64,000 nucleotides of DNA. Origin: Gallionella sp. GTDB lineage: Bacteria; Pseudomonadota; Gammaproteobacteria; Burkholderiales; Gallionellaceae. Within the stretch, counting starts at the first letter, position 1, and each line of letters begins with the position of its first letter. Shown here piece by piece: positions 35,113 through 45,496 of this stretch. Below the pieces are notes generated by a model, which made no database searches, was not told the origin of the DNA, and was given only the letters and a program-made list of their open reading frames with translations. The DNA is taken from contig JAQTWT010000010.1 of the NCBI GenBank assembly GCA_028689145.1, positions 1 to 64,000 of the forward strand, in the 5' to 3' direction. A program made the position numbers and the translations under genes.

Positions 35113-36306
35113 TCAACCCAATGCTTTGGCAAGCCGTTCCAGCGCCTGCTTGAGATTTTCCATCGACGTGGCGAACGACAGGCGGACATAGCCCTCGCTG
35201 CCAAAAGCCGAACCCGGCACTACCGCCACACCGCCGTGCTCCAGCAGGTATTCCGAAAGCGCGATATCGGTCGCGGCCTTGATCGTGCCGCGCTGATGCA
35301 GCCGGGCGATCGCCGCGCGCATGTCCGGGAAGGCATAGAATGCGCCGCCAGCCATGATGCACTGCACGCCGGGAATCTTGTTTAACTCGTTCACCACGAA
35401 CACATGCCGTTCGCGGAACGCCTTCAGCATCGGCGTGATGCAGTTTTGGTCGCCGTTCAGCGCGGCTTCCGCCGCCACCTGCGAGATCGAGGTCGGGTTG
35501 GAAGTGCTCTGCGACTGCACGTTTTCCATCGCGGTGATGATGTTCTCCGGCCCGGCCGCATAGCCGATGCGCCAGCCGGTCATCGAGTAGGCCTTGGACA
35601 CGCCGTTCAGCGTCATGGTGCGCGGATACAGGTCGGGGCAGGCATTCAGGATGTTGACGAACTTCGCATCGGTCAACGCGATATGCTCGTACATGTCGTC
35701 GGTGGCGATCAGGATGTCCGGATGTTTGCGCAGCACCTCGCCCAATGCCTTCAACTCCTCTAGCGTGTATACCGCGCCGGACGGGTTGCTCGGGCTGTTG
35801 ATCACCACCATTCTGGTTTTCGGCGTGATCGCGGCGGCGAGTTGCGCGGCAGTCATCCGGAAGCCCTGCTCGATGCCAGCTTCCACAATTACCGGCTTGC
35901 CTTCGGCGATCAGCACGATATCGGGATAAGACACCCAGTAAGGCGCGGGGATGATTACCTCATCGCCGGGATCGATCACCGCCAGCGCGAGGTTGAAGAA
36001 ACTCTGCTTGCCGCCGCAGGAAACCAGAATCTGCTTTGCGGTATAGTCCAGCCCGTTGTCGCGCTTGAACTTGGCGATAATCGCCGCCTTGAGCGACGGT
36101 GTGCCGCCGACTGCGGTGTATTTGGTAAAGCCCTTGTTGATCGCGCCGATGGCAGCGTCCTTGATGTGCTGCGGCGTATCAAAATCAGGTTCGCCGGCGC
36201 CCAGCCCGATGATGTCCTTGCCTTCGGCTTTCAGTTTTGCCGCGCGGGCGGTAACGGCGAGGGTGGGGGAGGGCTTGATGGCCTGTACGCGAGTCGAGAG
36301 TTTCAA
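35113..36306 (-). CDS. aspC: aspartate aminotransferase (class I, type Ib)
   Basis: The 397-residue PLP enzyme begins MKLSTRVQAIKPSPTLAVTA and has the expected GAGEPDFDTP. The PLP-binding Lys is in NGVSKAYSMTGWRIGY, and the substrate Arg region is near the C-terminus in GYVRLSFATS. It interconverts aspartate and oxaloacetate with glutamate and 2-oxoglutarate in the cytoplasm; some members also use prephenate. It has no operon partner in the window. The symbol is by family; aatA would be an alternative. Confidence 0.93.
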   Translation of the reverse strand: MKLSTRVQAIKPSPTLAVTARAAKLKAEGKDIIGLGAGEPDFDTPQHIKDAAIGAINKGFTKYTAVGGTPSLKAAIIAKFKRDNGLDYTAKQILVSCGGKQSFFNLALAVIDPGDEVIIPAPYWVSYPDIVLIAEGKPVIVEAGIEQGFRMTAAQLAAAITPKTRMVVINSPSNPSGAVYTLEELKALGEVLRKHPDILIATDDMYEHIALTDAKFVNILNACPDLYPRTMTLNGVSKAYSMTGWRIGYAAGPENIITAMENVQSQSTSNPTSISQVAAEAALNGDQNCITPMLKAFRERHVFVVNELNKIPGVQCIMAGGAFYAFPDMRAAIARLHQRGTIKAATDIALSEYLLEHGGVAVVPGSAFGSEGYVRLSFATSMENLKQALERLAKALG

Positions 36307-36477
36307 GATATTTCCTAGTTGATTAAACGTGAGGGCGAATTATACCCCTGTCGGGGAAAGAGTGAATGCCGATGCCGGACAAGAAAAATGGTTTGCAGGT
36401 TACGCAAACAAGAGGATGTCCCTAACTTTAGTTGTAGCGCTAAAACTTTTGCGGCGCGATAAAATTGTCCGCAGCAG

Positions 36478-36963
36478 TTAGTGACAACACTTTTTCTTCT
36501 TTTCAACTTCAAGACTATTGATTTCGATTTCTTCCAGATTGTTGATGAATGCCAATTTGAGGCGTTCTACCCATCCCCCGCCGAGATCGGCTCCGATCAA
36601 TGCCAATTTGTCTGCAATCTGTTCGGCGGTCACTTGTATGAGGTCATACTGGATTTCAAGTTTGTCGCCATCAATACAAATCTCAAGTATTCCCATCATT
36701 TCAAGTAATGCATTTTTTACTTGTTCGGCCTGTATCATATCTAGCGGCACCGATAGCAAAAGGCGGCGGCATTTGATGACCTGCTTTCCCTCTTGCCCGG
36801 GAGCTTTGCGACCGGGGAATCCAATGTATAAATGCGGGTTTGCCAGAAAGCGTTCCTTGCACTGCGCCGAACAAAATGCGTAATCGCCGCCAGCGTATTT
36901 AGTGGCAAATGAGGTCGATGGGACTTGCATGTGGCAAACGTAGTCTTCGACTGTTTCATTCAT
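36478..36963 (-). CDS. YHS-domain and metal-associated-domain protein
   Basis: The 161-residue protein has an N-terminal YHS-like domain (VCHMQV ... YAFCSAQCKERFLANPHLY) and a second half that resembles an HMA ferredoxin-like fold without a CxxC. It ends in KKKKCCH, a possible metal site. YHS domains accompany copper ATPases and are thought to bind copper. It lies in the same orientation as copA, 225 bases after the small gene that follows copA, so a copper-handling role is likely. Confidence 0.72.
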   Translation of the reverse strand: MNETVEDYVCHMQVPSTSFATKYAGGDYAFCSAQCKERFLANPHLYIGFPGRKAPGQEGKQVIKCRRLLLSVPLDMIQAEQVKNALLEMMGILEICIDGDKLEIQYDLIQVTAEQIADKLALIGADLGGGWVERLKLAFINNLEEIEINSLEVEKKKKCCH

Positions 36964-37188
36964 GATGTCTCTCCTTGAATTAAATAAACGTGTTTGTATT
37001 CACCTGCAATTACTTCGAAGTACCGCTCTGTGGTTCGGTTCTGGTGCAATGCGGTATAAACCCCGGTGTATGGGTGGCATATTCGCGCCAGAGTTTACCG
37101 AAGTACGCTTCAGCATCCCACGCCGCAGACTAGCTTGAGCATCTGTACTGTGAAGCCCGGCAGCAGCGATAAATCAGTTTGTATGAGG

Positions 37189-37521
37189 CTAAATTGCCTC
37201 ATCAACATGCTCCGTCTCGTCATCTCCTCTTTGTTTATGCCGTCGCCGATCGGCTAGCGAGCGCAACTCGATCAGGATAGGCAAGTGTTCAGTGCGGCGG
37301 CAGTAGATTCGGCGTTCTCCGTGCACATGGGGATCGTGACGCTTCTCCTGCGGCTCGGTAAAGTCGGAAGGTATTTCAGGTTGCTCGTGCCGTTGTGTTA
37401 CCAGCGGCGGCAAATTGCGCTCTTGAACCGGCTTGACCGGTTTAATGCGGGTCAACGCTTTCACCCCAAAATTATCTTTCTCTATGGTTATGGGTGGGGG
37501 AAGGCCGGGCATTATTCTCAT
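37189..37521 (-). CDS. conserved hypothetical protein downstream of copA, 110 aa
   Basis: The basic 110-residue protein begins MRIMPGLPPPITIEKDNFGV and contains ERRIYCRRTEHLPILIELRS. GGAG lies about 9 bases before the ATG. It starts 47 bases after the copA stop on the same strand. I recall similar small proteins in other betaproteobacteria, but without a known function. There is no membrane segment or signal peptide. Confidence 0.6.
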   Translation of the reverse strand: MRIMPGLPPPITIEKDNFGVKALTRIKPVKPVQERNLPPLVTQRHEQPEIPSDFTEPQEKRHDPHVHGERRIYCRRTEHLPILIELRSLADRRRHKQRGDDETEHVDEAI

Positions 37522-37568
37522 GGTTTTACTCCCGAAGGCTCCTTGCGTGAGTCTGCGCCGATACCGAT

Positions 37569-39863
37569 TTACAGCTTCACCCGGCGCAATCTCAGTGCAT
37601 TGGTAATCACCGACACCGAGCTGAAACTCATCGCGGCAGCGGCAATAATCGGCGAGAGCAATAAACCGAAAAACGGATACAGCACGCCCGCCGCAATGGG
37701 GATGCCGAGCACGTTGTAGATAAAGGCGAAGAATAAGTTCTGGCGGATATTGCGCATGGTGGCGCGGCTCAGACGCACGGCGCGCACGATGCCGTTCAGG
37801 TCGCCCTTGACCAGCGTGACCCCCGCGCTTTCCATCGCCACGTCGGTGCCGGTGCCCATCGCGATGCCCACCTGTGCCAGCGCCAGCGCCGGTGCATCGT
37901 TGATGCCGTCACCCGCCATCGCTACGATGCGGCCTTGCGCTTGCAGTTGTTTGACGATGCTGGCCTTCTGCTCGGGCAGCACTTCCGCTTCGACACGGTC
38001 TATGCCCAGCTTGCGTGCCACAGCCTCCGCCGTGGTGCGGTTGTCGCCGGTGAGCATGATGACCTGTACGCCTTCTTCATGCAGGGCGCGGATCGCCTCC
38101 AGCGTGGAGGCTTTGACCGGGTCGGCCACGCCGATCAGCCCCGCTGCCTTGCCGTCTATCGCGAGCAGCATCACCGTTTGGCCGTCGCCGCGCAGTGCGT
38201 CGGCGCGCGCGGCCAGTTCCCCTGCATCAAGATGTAATTCTTCGAACAGCTTGAGATTGCCCAGCGCGACTGCGCGGCCTTGAACCGTTCCAGTTACACC
38301 TTTTCCGGTGATCGAACGGAACTCGCTCACCGCAGTAAGCACGATGTTTTTTTTCTGCGCGCCGTTCACGATAGCTGCTGCCAGCGGGTGTTCGCTGGCA
38401 CGTTCCAGACTGGCACCCAGCTGCAGCACTTCGTCCTCGTCGAATCCGGCAAGCGGAACGACTGAGGTCAGTTTTGGTTTACCCTCGGTCAGCGTGCCGG
38501 TCTTGTCCACTACCAGCGTGTTTACTTTTTCCATCGTTTCCAGCGCCTCGGCATTCTTGATCAGCACACCGGCTTGCGCACCGCGTCCGGTGCCGACCAT
38601 GATGGACATTGGCGTGGCTAATCCCAATGCGCAAGGACAGGCGATGATCAGCACTGCCACCGCGTTGACCACGGCGTGTGCCAGACGCGGCTCTGGCCCC
38701 CAGAGACCCCACACGGCCAATGTGGCAAATGCGGCTAACACTACCGCCGGGACGAAATATCCGGCCATAACATCGGCCAAACGCTGGATCGGTGCGCGCG
38801 AACGTTGCGCCTCGCTCACCATGTGCACGATTTGCGCGAGCAGTGTGTCGGCACCGACGCGCTCGGCGCACATCAGCAAGCTGCCCGTGCCGTTCACTGT
38901 CGCACCGATCAGCCGCGCATCCTTGGTCTTTTCCACCGGGATGGATTCGCCGGTGACCATGGATTCGTCCAGCGCGCTTGCGCCTTCCAGCACTACGCCG
39001 TCCACCGGCACTTTCTCGCCGGGGCGCACACGCAGCACATCGCCCGGCTGTACTTTCTCCAGCGGGATGTCTTCCTCGTTGCCGTCGGCACGCACGATGC
39101 GCGCAGTTTTCGGCGCAAGCCCCAACAGCAGTTTAATTGCCGCGCTGGTCTGGCTGCGCGCGCGCAGTTCCATCACCTGCCCCAGCAACACCAAGGCCAT
39201 GATGACGGCCGCTGCCTCGAAATACACTGGCACCAGACCGCCCATCGTGTGCATCGTGGGCGGAAATATTCCGGGCAGCAGCATCGCCACCACGCTATAC
39301 GTCCAGGCGACGCCGACGCCGAGCGAGATCAGGGTGAACATGTTGAGATGGCGATTAACCAGCGACATCCAACCGCGTTGAAAAATCGGCCAGCCGCTCC
39401 AAAGCACCACCGGAGTCGCCAGCGCGAATTCCAGCCATTGCAGCGTGAGCATCGAAAGGGATTCCGGCATGGCTTGCGGCAACAGGTCGGTAGCCATCGC
39501 CATCACGAACACCGGCGAGGCCAGCGCCGTGCTGATCCAGAAGCGGCGCGTCATATCGTTCAATTCGGCATTGTCTTCCGCCGGAGCGTTGCGCGGCTCC
39601 AGTGCCATGCCGCAGATCGGGCAATCGCCCGGTTCGTTGCGCATGATTTCGGGATGCATGGGGCAGGTGTAGCTCACGCCGGAAGAGGATGGCGGAACAG
39701 CGGGAGCCGCAACATCCGCTGTGAGATATGCGGCAGGATTCGCCTGAAACTTTTCCAGACAATGGCGTGAACAAAAGCGATAGTGCTGACCAGCGTACTC
39801 CAAGTGATGCGGCTTATCTTCGGCAACGGTCATGCCGCAAACGGGATCAATGTTGGATGCCAT
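37569..39863 (-). CDS. copA: copper-translocating P1B-type ATPase CopA
   Basis: The 764-residue pump starts with a YHS domain (residues 5-45, DPVCGMTV). A heavy-metal-binding domain follows ([19 protein letters not shown] at about 64-95) in place of the usual HMA domain. The membrane metal site is CPCALG near 404 and the phosphorylated Asp is in DKTGT near 452; [10 protein letters not shown] marks the hinge. It exports Cu(I) from the cytoplasm using ATP. The N-terminal YHS plus HMBD layout is typical of a CopB/SilP-like subgroup, so silver is also possible. Confidence 0.93.
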   Translation of the reverse strand: MASNIDPVCGMTVAEDKPHHLEYAGQHYRFCSRHCLEKFQANPAAYLTADVAAPAVPPSSSGVSYTCPMHPEIMRNEPGDCPICGMALEPRNAPAEDNAELNDMTRRFWISTALASPVFVMAMATDLLPQAMPESLSMLTLQWLEFALATPVVLWSGWPIFQRGWMSLVNRHLNMFTLISLGVGVAWTYSVVAMLLPGIFPPTMHTMGGLVPVYFEAAAVIMALVLLGQVMELRARSQTSAAIKLLLGLAPKTARIVRADGNEEDIPLEKVQPGDVLRVRPGEKVPVDGVVLEGASALDESMVTGESIPVEKTKDARLIGATVNGTGSLLMCAERVGADTLLAQIVHMVSEAQRSRAPIQRLADVMAGYFVPAVVLAAFATLAVWGLWGPEPRLAHAVVNAVAVLIIACPCALGLATPMSIMVGTGRGAQAGVLIKNAEALETMEKVNTLVVDKTGTLTEGKPKLTSVVPLAGFDEDEVLQLGASLERASEHPLAAAIVNGAQKKNIVLTAVSEFRSITGKGVTGTVQGRAVALGNLKLFEELHLDAGELAARADALRGDGQTVMLLAIDGKAAGLIGVADPVKASTLEAIRALHEEGVQVIMLTGDNRTTAEAVARKLGIDRVEAEVLPEQKASIVKQLQAQGRIVAMAGDGINDAPALALAQVGIAMGTGTDVAMESAGVTLVKGDLNGIVRAVRLSRATMRNIRQNLFFAFIYNVLGIPIAAGVLYPFFGLLLSPIIAAAAMSFSSVSVITNALRLRRVKL

Positions 39864-39995
39864 AATCAGCTCCTTTCATTTACGTTTGGCGTGATGGCTA
39901 GATCCTATTGCTGCATGTACTTGGCTCCACCATTACACGCAAAGTTTACTCCCACCTCAGCCATTCCACCACCGTATAGCCCCCGCCGGAACGGA

Positions 39996-41285
39996 TTATT
40001 TCAACTGCCGGGCAATCGCCTCGATGGCTTTCATGCCATGTCCAAACCGGGAGATGTTTTCGCGATGCGTTTCCAGATCACTGTATGCGATAAACCGCAC
40101 ATTCATATCCGCGACACGGCTGAAGGCGGGGCGCAACAATTGATTACGGACATCGCTTTCCCTTGCATCCGGAGCAACCAAAAACAGGGCATGCGCTGGT
40201 TGGGTCGGCAACCCCAGCGCCAAATCCAGCATCCGCACAATCCCAGAGTAAATGGACGTAGTATGCTCAACCTCGAAGGCCGCCGCCACCCGTCCGGTAC
40301 CGGCTTCGATCCACAGCACATCAATCAGGCGAATCGCCTCGACGGCTGGCGCATTCTCCATCGCTTCTGGCAGGCAATCGCGGCAACCGTCTGCCAACCG
40401 CCCTCCAGCATACGCACGATTCCGGTCATTGCTCGCTACCCATACCTCAAAACCAAGGGCGCGCCCGAGGTCGCGCAACCATCCCTGTATCTCGGTATGA
40501 GTGCGGTCTTCCTCCCGAGCCGCACGCATGGCTTTGTTCGCCAAGTCTGCCTCCGCGCGAACGTGCGCCAAGTCTGCTTCCCATTCCGCAATCCCGGCTT
40601 CGCCGGGAGGTGGCGGATAGCGGCCCGTGCCGATGTCGAACAGCACGCCTGCAATCGCCCCCAAGTCGTTGGAAAGCAAGTCACGATATTTATCATTCAA
40701 CGCCAAAATGCCTCGGCGCATGGCCAGGTATTCGTCCCAGCGCCCGAGCTTCACCTTCGCGCCGCATAGTGCGTTGTAACCCTTCACGATCGCGGTATTG
40801 AATGGCGGCACCAAGGTGGGGTGCAGAAAATAGAGGAGGTTGGCCGCCGCCGGCCCCAGCCCTTTGATCTTTACGCGGTCAAGCGCCTGAATCGCGCCGA
40901 TCACCTGAGCATCACCCGTGCAACAAGAACAGGTCTGAAGGAAGTGTGCGAACGCAAGCTGGTTCTCGCGGTTCTCGTAAATGTCCGGGATACGGAGCTT
41001 GGGCTTCCACAGAAAGGCGTGATCCGCGCCTTTAAAGATTTGCCGCTGTTCCGCAATGGAACCGACGACTGTCTCCAGCGAGGAACCCTTGTAGGCATTT
41101 CCGAAGTTTCCGGCTTCGATCTCGGCGACTACCGCAGCGATGCCACGGCGAATGGAGCGGAAGTTCTTCAGGCGCTCCTCCCAGAGAAACCAACTCTGGT
41201 AGGTGCCGCCGGCATCGTCGCGCCAACGGGTAAGCAGGTAACGCACCGGATCGCTATGTGTTGCGGGGTTCAGAGCGGTAGACAT
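39996..41285 (-). CDS. hypothetical protein with helix-hairpin-helix and nuclease-like C-terminus
   Basis: The 429-residue protein has, near residues 140-180, [20 protein letters not shown], a helix-hairpin-helix as in HhH-GPD DNA-binding proteins. The C-terminal third has IDVLWIE followed by [20 protein letters not shown], a D...ExE pattern like PD-(D/E)xK nucleases. The middle is a helical, possibly coiled region. The start [18 protein letters not shown] follows AGAGG. There is no methyltransferase beside it. It could be a restriction-like or repair nuclease. I do not recognise the exact family. Confidence 0.6.
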   Translation of the reverse strand: MSTALNPATHSDPVRYLLTRWRDDAGGTYQSWFLWEERLKNFRSIRRGIAAVVAEIEAGNFGNAYKGSSLETVVGSIAEQRQIFKGADHAFLWKPKLRIPDIYENRENQLAFAHFLQTCSCCTGDAQVIGAIQALDRVKIKGLGPAAANLLYFLHPTLVPPFNTAIVKGYNALCGAKVKLGRWDEYLAMRRGILALNDKYRDLLSNDLGAIAGVLFDIGTGRYPPPPGEAGIAEWEADLAHVRAEADLANKAMRAAREEDRTHTEIQGWLRDLGRALGFEVWVASNDRNRAYAGGRLADGCRDCLPEAMENAPAVEAIRLIDVLWIEAGTGRVAAAFEVEHTTSIYSGIVRMLDLALGLPTQPAHALFLVAPDARESDVRNQLLRPAFSRVADMNVRFIAYSDLETHRENISRFGHGMKAIEAIARQLK

Positions 41286-41499
41286 TAAGGCAACCTCTTG
41301 AGCATTATCAATCTCGCATAGTGCCATTGTATTCCATGGCGTTCCTTGTAAATATTGCCACGTCTAAAAATACTTGCCGGTTCTTGCGAAGAAAGGGGAG
41401 AAAACGTGACTAATCGGCAAATAACAAACTTGCAACATGATTCAGAATTCCAGTCATGTTAAGAGGCATTATGCGTCAGCAGACAAGAAGGAGGGTGTG

Positions 41500-41898
41500 A
41501 TGATCAATAAACTAGACGACTCCATGGAATTCCAGCGAATAGCATTAAATTTGCTCGCGGCGCGCCAAGAGTTACTGGCCTCCAACATCGCCAACGCCGA
41601 TACGCCAAACTATAAAGCGAAGGACATCGATTTTGCCAGCGCGTTGAAGAACGCAATGGCCGGCAAGTCCGATCCGTTGCCGGTAGTGAAAACATCACCG
41701 ATGCATTTGGAGGGTTACACAGGCGCTTCGATTCTTGGCTCTCCAGTAATGTACCGCAAGCCTGTGCAACCGAGCGCCGATGGCAATACGGTTGATATGG
41801 ATGTAGAGCGCGCACAATTCGCCGCAAACGCTTTGCGTTATGAGGCCGCCGTGAACTTTGCTGGGATGAAAAGCATGATGTTGGTGTTGCAAGGTTAA
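41500..41898 (+). CDS. flgB: flagellar basal-body rod protein FlgB
   Basis: The 132-residue protein starts MINKLDDSMEFQRIALNLLA and has the rod signature LLASNIANADTPNYKAKDID. It ends in the conserved SMMLVLQG. A strong GGAGG lies before the ATG at 41500. FlgB forms the proximal rod of the flagellar basal body. Normally flgC and other rod genes follow it, but here the next gene is on the other strand. It is a stand-alone copy, perhaps left from an operon break. Confidence 0.92.
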   Translation: MINKLDDSMEFQRIALNLLAARQELLASNIANADTPNYKAKDIDFASALKNAMAGKSDPLPVVKTSPMHLEGYTGASILGSPVMYRKPVQPSADGNTVDMDVERAQFAANALRYEAAVNFAGMKSMMLVLQG

Positions 41899-41927
41899 CC
41901 AACATCATGCTGAGCTTTGTTCAGCGC

Positions 41928-42155
41928 TTACTTCAACGCCTTCTTTAACAACTCCAAGGTGTTATCCTCATGCAGCACCACTCGATCATGAATAGGCAGC
42001 TCTTCTGGTGAAGGTAATTGCCCATGATTGCAGTGCATCCCCCAACGGCGTTGCAGGACTTTCCTGCAATAATCATAGCGACACGTACCAGGCTCTCCCG
42101 TCACAGCCATGCTCAATATCTGGCAACTGCACTTGTCTCCGTGAGGGCTTTCCAT
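41928..42155 (-). CDS. small Cys-containing hypothetical protein
   Basis: The 75-residue frame MESPHGDKCSCQILSMAVTG has several Cys (CSC, CRYDYC, HC) that might bind a metal. It ends LELLKKALK. It ends near flgB and starts 15 bases after the HD-GYP gene on the same strand. I do not recognise it. Confidence 0.5.
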   Translation of the reverse strand: MESPHGDKCSCQILSMAVTGEPGTCRYDYCRKVLQRRWGMHCNHGQLPSPEELPIHDRVVLHEDNTLELLKKALK

Positions 42156-42170
42156 TGTTTTCCTTACGAA

Positions 42171-43439
42171 TTAAAAATACTTGCTGATTATCCTTTTCAG
42201 CGCCGCCTGCAAGTAACTTTGGTCAACTTGGCCAATTTCGCTATATAGCGCACGGACAACAGGTTCAAAGGCACTGACAACTTCAGGATCGAAATGTTTA
42301 CCCGTGCCGTTCCGTAAGACTTCCAGTGCTTTTTCAAGCGATAATGGTTCCTTGTAAGGTCGTTTTGACACCAACGCATCGAATACATCAACTACCGCAA
42401 ACAATCGTGCGCAAAGCGGAATATCCATACCGTGAATGCCATGCGGATAACCGCTGCCATCAAATTTTTCATGATGAAACAGCACCACGTCTCTGGCGCG
42501 CTTTAACCAGGTGGAATCCTGAATTATCTCGCCGCCAAATACCACATGGCGTTTCATGATCTCAAACTCTTCTGCAGTCAGTCGCCCGGGCTTGAGTAGT
42601 ATCTGGTCGGGAATGCCGATTTTTCCGACATCGTGCAGAAATGCTCCGAGGATCAGGGATTCAATGTTGTCCCGGTTCAGCTTCATCGCCTCTGCAAGCC
42701 TGACTGCATACAGTGTCACCCGATAATTATGCGTGTCGGTATCGGCGTCTCTTTTTGCGATGGCACTACCCAATGATTGCAGCAATTCAAGGTTCGAATC
42801 CAGAAGCGACTTGGATAAGGACAGGGAGCGTCGCGTCAATCCCAGCAAAACGGGGTAGAGCAAAATTAATGACAAAATCACCGCAGCAAAAGAAGTCAGC
42901 ATTGCACTGCGCGCCTGATGTTTCCTGGCGTATTGCGTTCCGGCATCGAGACGGTAGATGCCTTCGAAATACGCCTCTGTCGTGCTCTTCGAATCCGGCA
43001 GCGGTATGACCACTTGCACGAAGTCTTCGCCATCATGCGTTAACCAATTATTGTGATGATTGCCCGGTTTCGGGAAATCATGCCGATGCGCTTGCACGGA
43101 AGATCGAAGGCTTGTTGTCTCGCTTCCCCATGTCTCCATCAACACATTTTCGGAATGATCGAGCATACGAATGCCAATAAAGTTTGAATTCTCCAATAGT
43201 TTGGCAAGTTCCGGATGGTTCGCCGGACTGTCCGTTACCAGCAGTTTGCGCATTTCAGGAGAATCAAAATGCCTTGCGCTGACTACTGCCCGTTCAAAAG
43301 CCATTTGTTCGACTCGCCAGCTTTCCCAGTAATAAACCAGCGCACCGACCAGCACGCTGATCACCATTTCCGCAACCAGAAATCTGGTAAGCAGGTGGAG
43401 GTGAAGTTCTCTAGGGTTATTGGGAATAGTGGCGAACAT
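42171..43439 (-). CDS. HD-GYP domain protein, c-di-GMP phosphodiesterase-like
   Basis: The 422-residue protein has an N-terminal span (about 18-38), a periplasmic sensor and a second span at about 180-205. The HD-GYP domain follows with HDVGKIGIPDQILLK, RHVVFGGEII and HHEKFDGSGYPHGI. Such enzymes hydrolyse c-di-GMP to pGpG or GMP and so lower biofilm formation and favour motility. The metal residues look complete. The stimulus is unknown. It may be cotranscribed with the small gene downstream. Confidence 0.92.
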   Translation of the reverse strand: MFATIPNNPRELHLHLLTRFLVAEMVISVLVGALVYYWESWRVEQMAFERAVVSARHFDSPEMRKLLVTDSPANHPELAKLLENSNFIGIRMLDHSENVLMETWGSETTSLRSSVQAHRHDFPKPGNHHNNWLTHDGEDFVQVVIPLPDSKSTTEAYFEGIYRLDAGTQYARKHQARSAMLTSFAAVILSLILLYPVLLGLTRRSLSLSKSLLDSNLELLQSLGSAIAKRDADTDTHNYRVTLYAVRLAEAMKLNRDNIESLILGAFLHDVGKIGIPDQILLKPGRLTAEEFEIMKRHVVFGGEIIQDSTWLKRARDVVLFHHEKFDGSGYPHGIHGMDIPLCARLFAVVDVFDALVSKRPYKEPLSLEKALEVLRNGTGKHFDPEVVSAFEPVVRALYSEIGQVDQSYLQAALKRIISKYF

Positions 43440-43601
43440 TATGTGTTTCCGCGATTCAATAATTTCCCAAATGAATTTTAACTGACCAGCGAAAACCCGG
43501 CTTTCAGATCATGCGGAAAACCGGGCTACCATTTAAAGTCAATAAAATACTCGGCGCGCCAAGGAATGCACTGTTCTTGACGCACCGCCGAGATTGATAT
43601 T

Positions 43602-44009
43602 TCAGTGTTTCTCTTTCACATGGTCGTGCCGGTCTTCAGGCAGCTTTTTGTCCGCGTGCGGTGTAGCTTCCGGCATCGGCATATTGGTTTTTTCTTCCAT
43701 GTGGCTGTGCTTCTTTACCTTTTTCTTTGCCGGTTCTGCCGTTTCGCCAGTCCCTGTTTTGGCTGCCTTGCCATGCACATCATGTACATCATCATGTTCA
43801 TCTGTCTTGGCCGCCTCAACTTTTCCCGCTGGCACATCACGAACATCATGCACAGCATCATATTTATTTGTCTTGGTTTCCTTAACTTTTCCCGCTGGCG
43901 CATTATGCGTATCATGCACAACATCATGCTCTTCGGCAGCAAATACGGTTGTAGTAGAAGCGGCAAACAACGCCAGCATGGCGGCAAGTAATGTAGATTT
44001 TAGTTTCAT
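43602..44009 (-). CDS. exported His-rich repeat protein
   Basis: The 135-residue product has a signal peptide (MKLKSTLLAAMLALFAASTT, cut after FAA). Three repeats of about 22 residues follow, with the pattern VHD-x-H/R-APAGKV-K/E-x-TK, and then a His/Met/Lys-rich tail (KKHSHMEEKTNMPMPEATPH). Such periplasmic proteins bind Cu or other soft metals. The gene follows the Cus cluster on the same strand. A GGAG precedes the ATG at 44009. Confidence 0.75.
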   Translation of the reverse strand: MKLKSTLLAAMLALFAASTTTVFAAEEHDVVHDTHNAPAGKVKETKTNKYDAVHDVRDVPAGKVEAAKTDEHDDVHDVHGKAAKTGTGETAEPAKKKVKKHSHMEEKTNMPMPEATPHADKKLPEDRHDHVKEKH

Positions 44010-44137
44010 TTTATTCTCCAATAAGTTGATTGATGTGCTGCGATAAGTTTAGACCCTATACGTGTTGAGATACCTCCTTTCTTAAATTAAAACCAATAAC
44101 TTCGTGCTTGCGAACATGCTTGTGTCCGCCATCATTG

Positions 44138-44839
44138 CTAATCTTTGTGCGGCGGTGTGCCCGGCGCGTGGGTGTGTCCGGCCTTTTTGGGCGCCGTGCC
44201 TGCTCCGTCCGTAGCGGGAGTTTTTCGATCTGGTTCCGCATCATGTGGGGGTTCGCCGTTCGCGGTGTCATCGTGGCTATGTGCAGGTGCATCCTCATGC
44301 GGCATATCTGCCCCTTGCATGGGCATAACGCCATGGCCTGCGCCGTGCTCATGGGGATTCCCCGACCCCTCCGGTTTGGGCAGGGCCATCACGCCCAGCC
44401 CATAGCGATACACCAGTTCCGCACCGTGCCACGCCGTGCTTGTCACCAGCAGCCATGCCGCAACCAGCAAAACCAGAAAGCCCGGTGATGGAACATTGGG
44501 CGATGGCATCTTGACGGAACGTCCGCGCCACACATCCCAAGCTGCGAGCGCAAGTAATACACTCAAGGTGCCCATTGCCCAGTTGCGGTGCAGAATCATG
44601 GCGGCATGGCTCACCTCATCATGTGCAACGCTGTTGAAGGCAAACCAGCCGAACACGGCGGCGATGAGCGCAAACAATGCCGCGCCCCATAACATCCAAC
44701 GCCCGGTAGTCAAGCACTGCGCCGCACAAGGCCAGCTTCTGAATACCGTGCCGGCGGCGATGAAGGCCAGCGCAGCCGTAGTAAACGCGATTGGAAAATG
44801 CACCAATGCCGGATGCAAATTTGGAATAATTTCGATCAT
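44138..44839 (-). CDS. DUF2231 membrane protein with His-rich tail
   Basis: The 233-residue protein begins MIEIIPNLHPALVHFPIAFT, the start of DUF2231 proteins (LHPxxVHFP). It has four spans to about residue 150 and then a His/Met-rich soluble tail (NPHEHGAGHGVMPMQGADMP) likely to bind metal. DUF2231 proteins are often found next to copper or cytochrome genes. Here the context is copper efflux. The reaction, if any, is unknown. Confidence 0.82.
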   Translation of the reverse strand: MIEIIPNLHPALVHFPIAFTTAALAFIAAGTVFRSWPCAAQCLTTGRWMLWGAALFALIAAVFGWFAFNSVAHDEVSHAAMILHRNWAMGTLSVLLALAAWDVWRGRSVKMPSPNVPSPGFLVLLVAAWLLVTSTAWHGAELVYRYGLGVMALPKPEGSGNPHEHGAGHGVMPMQGADMPHEDAPAHSHDDTANGEPPHDAEPDRKTPATDGAGTAPKKAGHTHAPGTPPHKD

Positions 44840-44912
44840 TGCTGTTTCTCCCTTGCAGAAAATTTAATTTCGCGCGCCTTGACCAACGCAGACAGTACCG
44901 TAACAATCAGCC
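44840..44912 (-). pseudogene. duplicated 3' fragment of cusA
   Basis: On the minus strand this stretch reads LIVTVLSALVKAREIKFSAR, close to the CusA C-terminus LIVIPVLYALVKAREIKFST at 45497. It is a partial copy that lies on the other side of the lipoprotein gene, a scar of a duplication or of recombination between two cus clusters. Confidence 0.78.
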
Positions 44913-44917
44913 ATCCT

Positions 44918-45349
44918 TTAATGCTGATCAAAACTTACGGGAAACGCTGTGCCTTCCTGATCCGTGCAAACGCCAGCCGGTTTTGCGCCAGATTTCCATA
45001 TCAAGCTGCATGAAATTTCATGTCCATCTGTAGATTTGGCAACTGTTTCGAAGGAATAAACCACATGCTCGGTATTGAGGCCGGAAAAGACCTGATCCCA
45101 GTGTTTAGGATTGGTGCTGTAATAGCGCTTGCGCAGAGCCTCCACGTTGTTCTGGCGCTCGACAGCAAATCCATGAGCTTCGTAACGTCGGTTCGACATC
45201 TCCAATACGAGGCGATTGTTCTCTCCACGGTCATGAACCAGTTCCCCGGCAGTGAATTGAACCCCGTCTTCCCTGATCATTTGATGAACATAGCCGACGC
45301 AGCCGGTTAGCCACAAAATGGTTAGCATGCTTAAATAAAATGTTTTCAT
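44918..45349 (-). CDS. putative lipoprotein in copper cluster
   Basis: The 143-residue protein begins MKTFYLSMLTILWLTGCVGY, a lipoprotein signal with lipobox LTGC. The rest is a polar domain with EISCSLIWKSGAKPAGVC, whose two Cys may form a disulphide. I do not recognise the family. It lies between cusA and a second fragment of the cusA end, so it may have been inserted or exposed by duplication. The start at 45349 is chosen for the lipobox. Confidence 0.7.
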   Translation of the reverse strand: MKTFYLSMLTILWLTGCVGYVHQMIREDGVQFTAGELVHDRGENNRLVLEMSNRRYEAHGFAVERQNNVEALRKRYYSTNPKHWDQVFSGLNTEHVVYSFETVAKSTDGHEISCSLIWKSGAKPAGVCTDQEGTAFPVSFDQH

Positions 45350-45496
45350 CGCATTTCCTTTCATTAAAAATCTGTAGTGCGGCGGCGCAAGGTTTGATCG
45401 GTGTCGAGCGCGCGCCGGATAGCGCTGTACCGTAAGTAAAGGCATGGCAACCATGTTAAGCCTGGTCGAATAAATCAGCACACATAATTTTGATCA

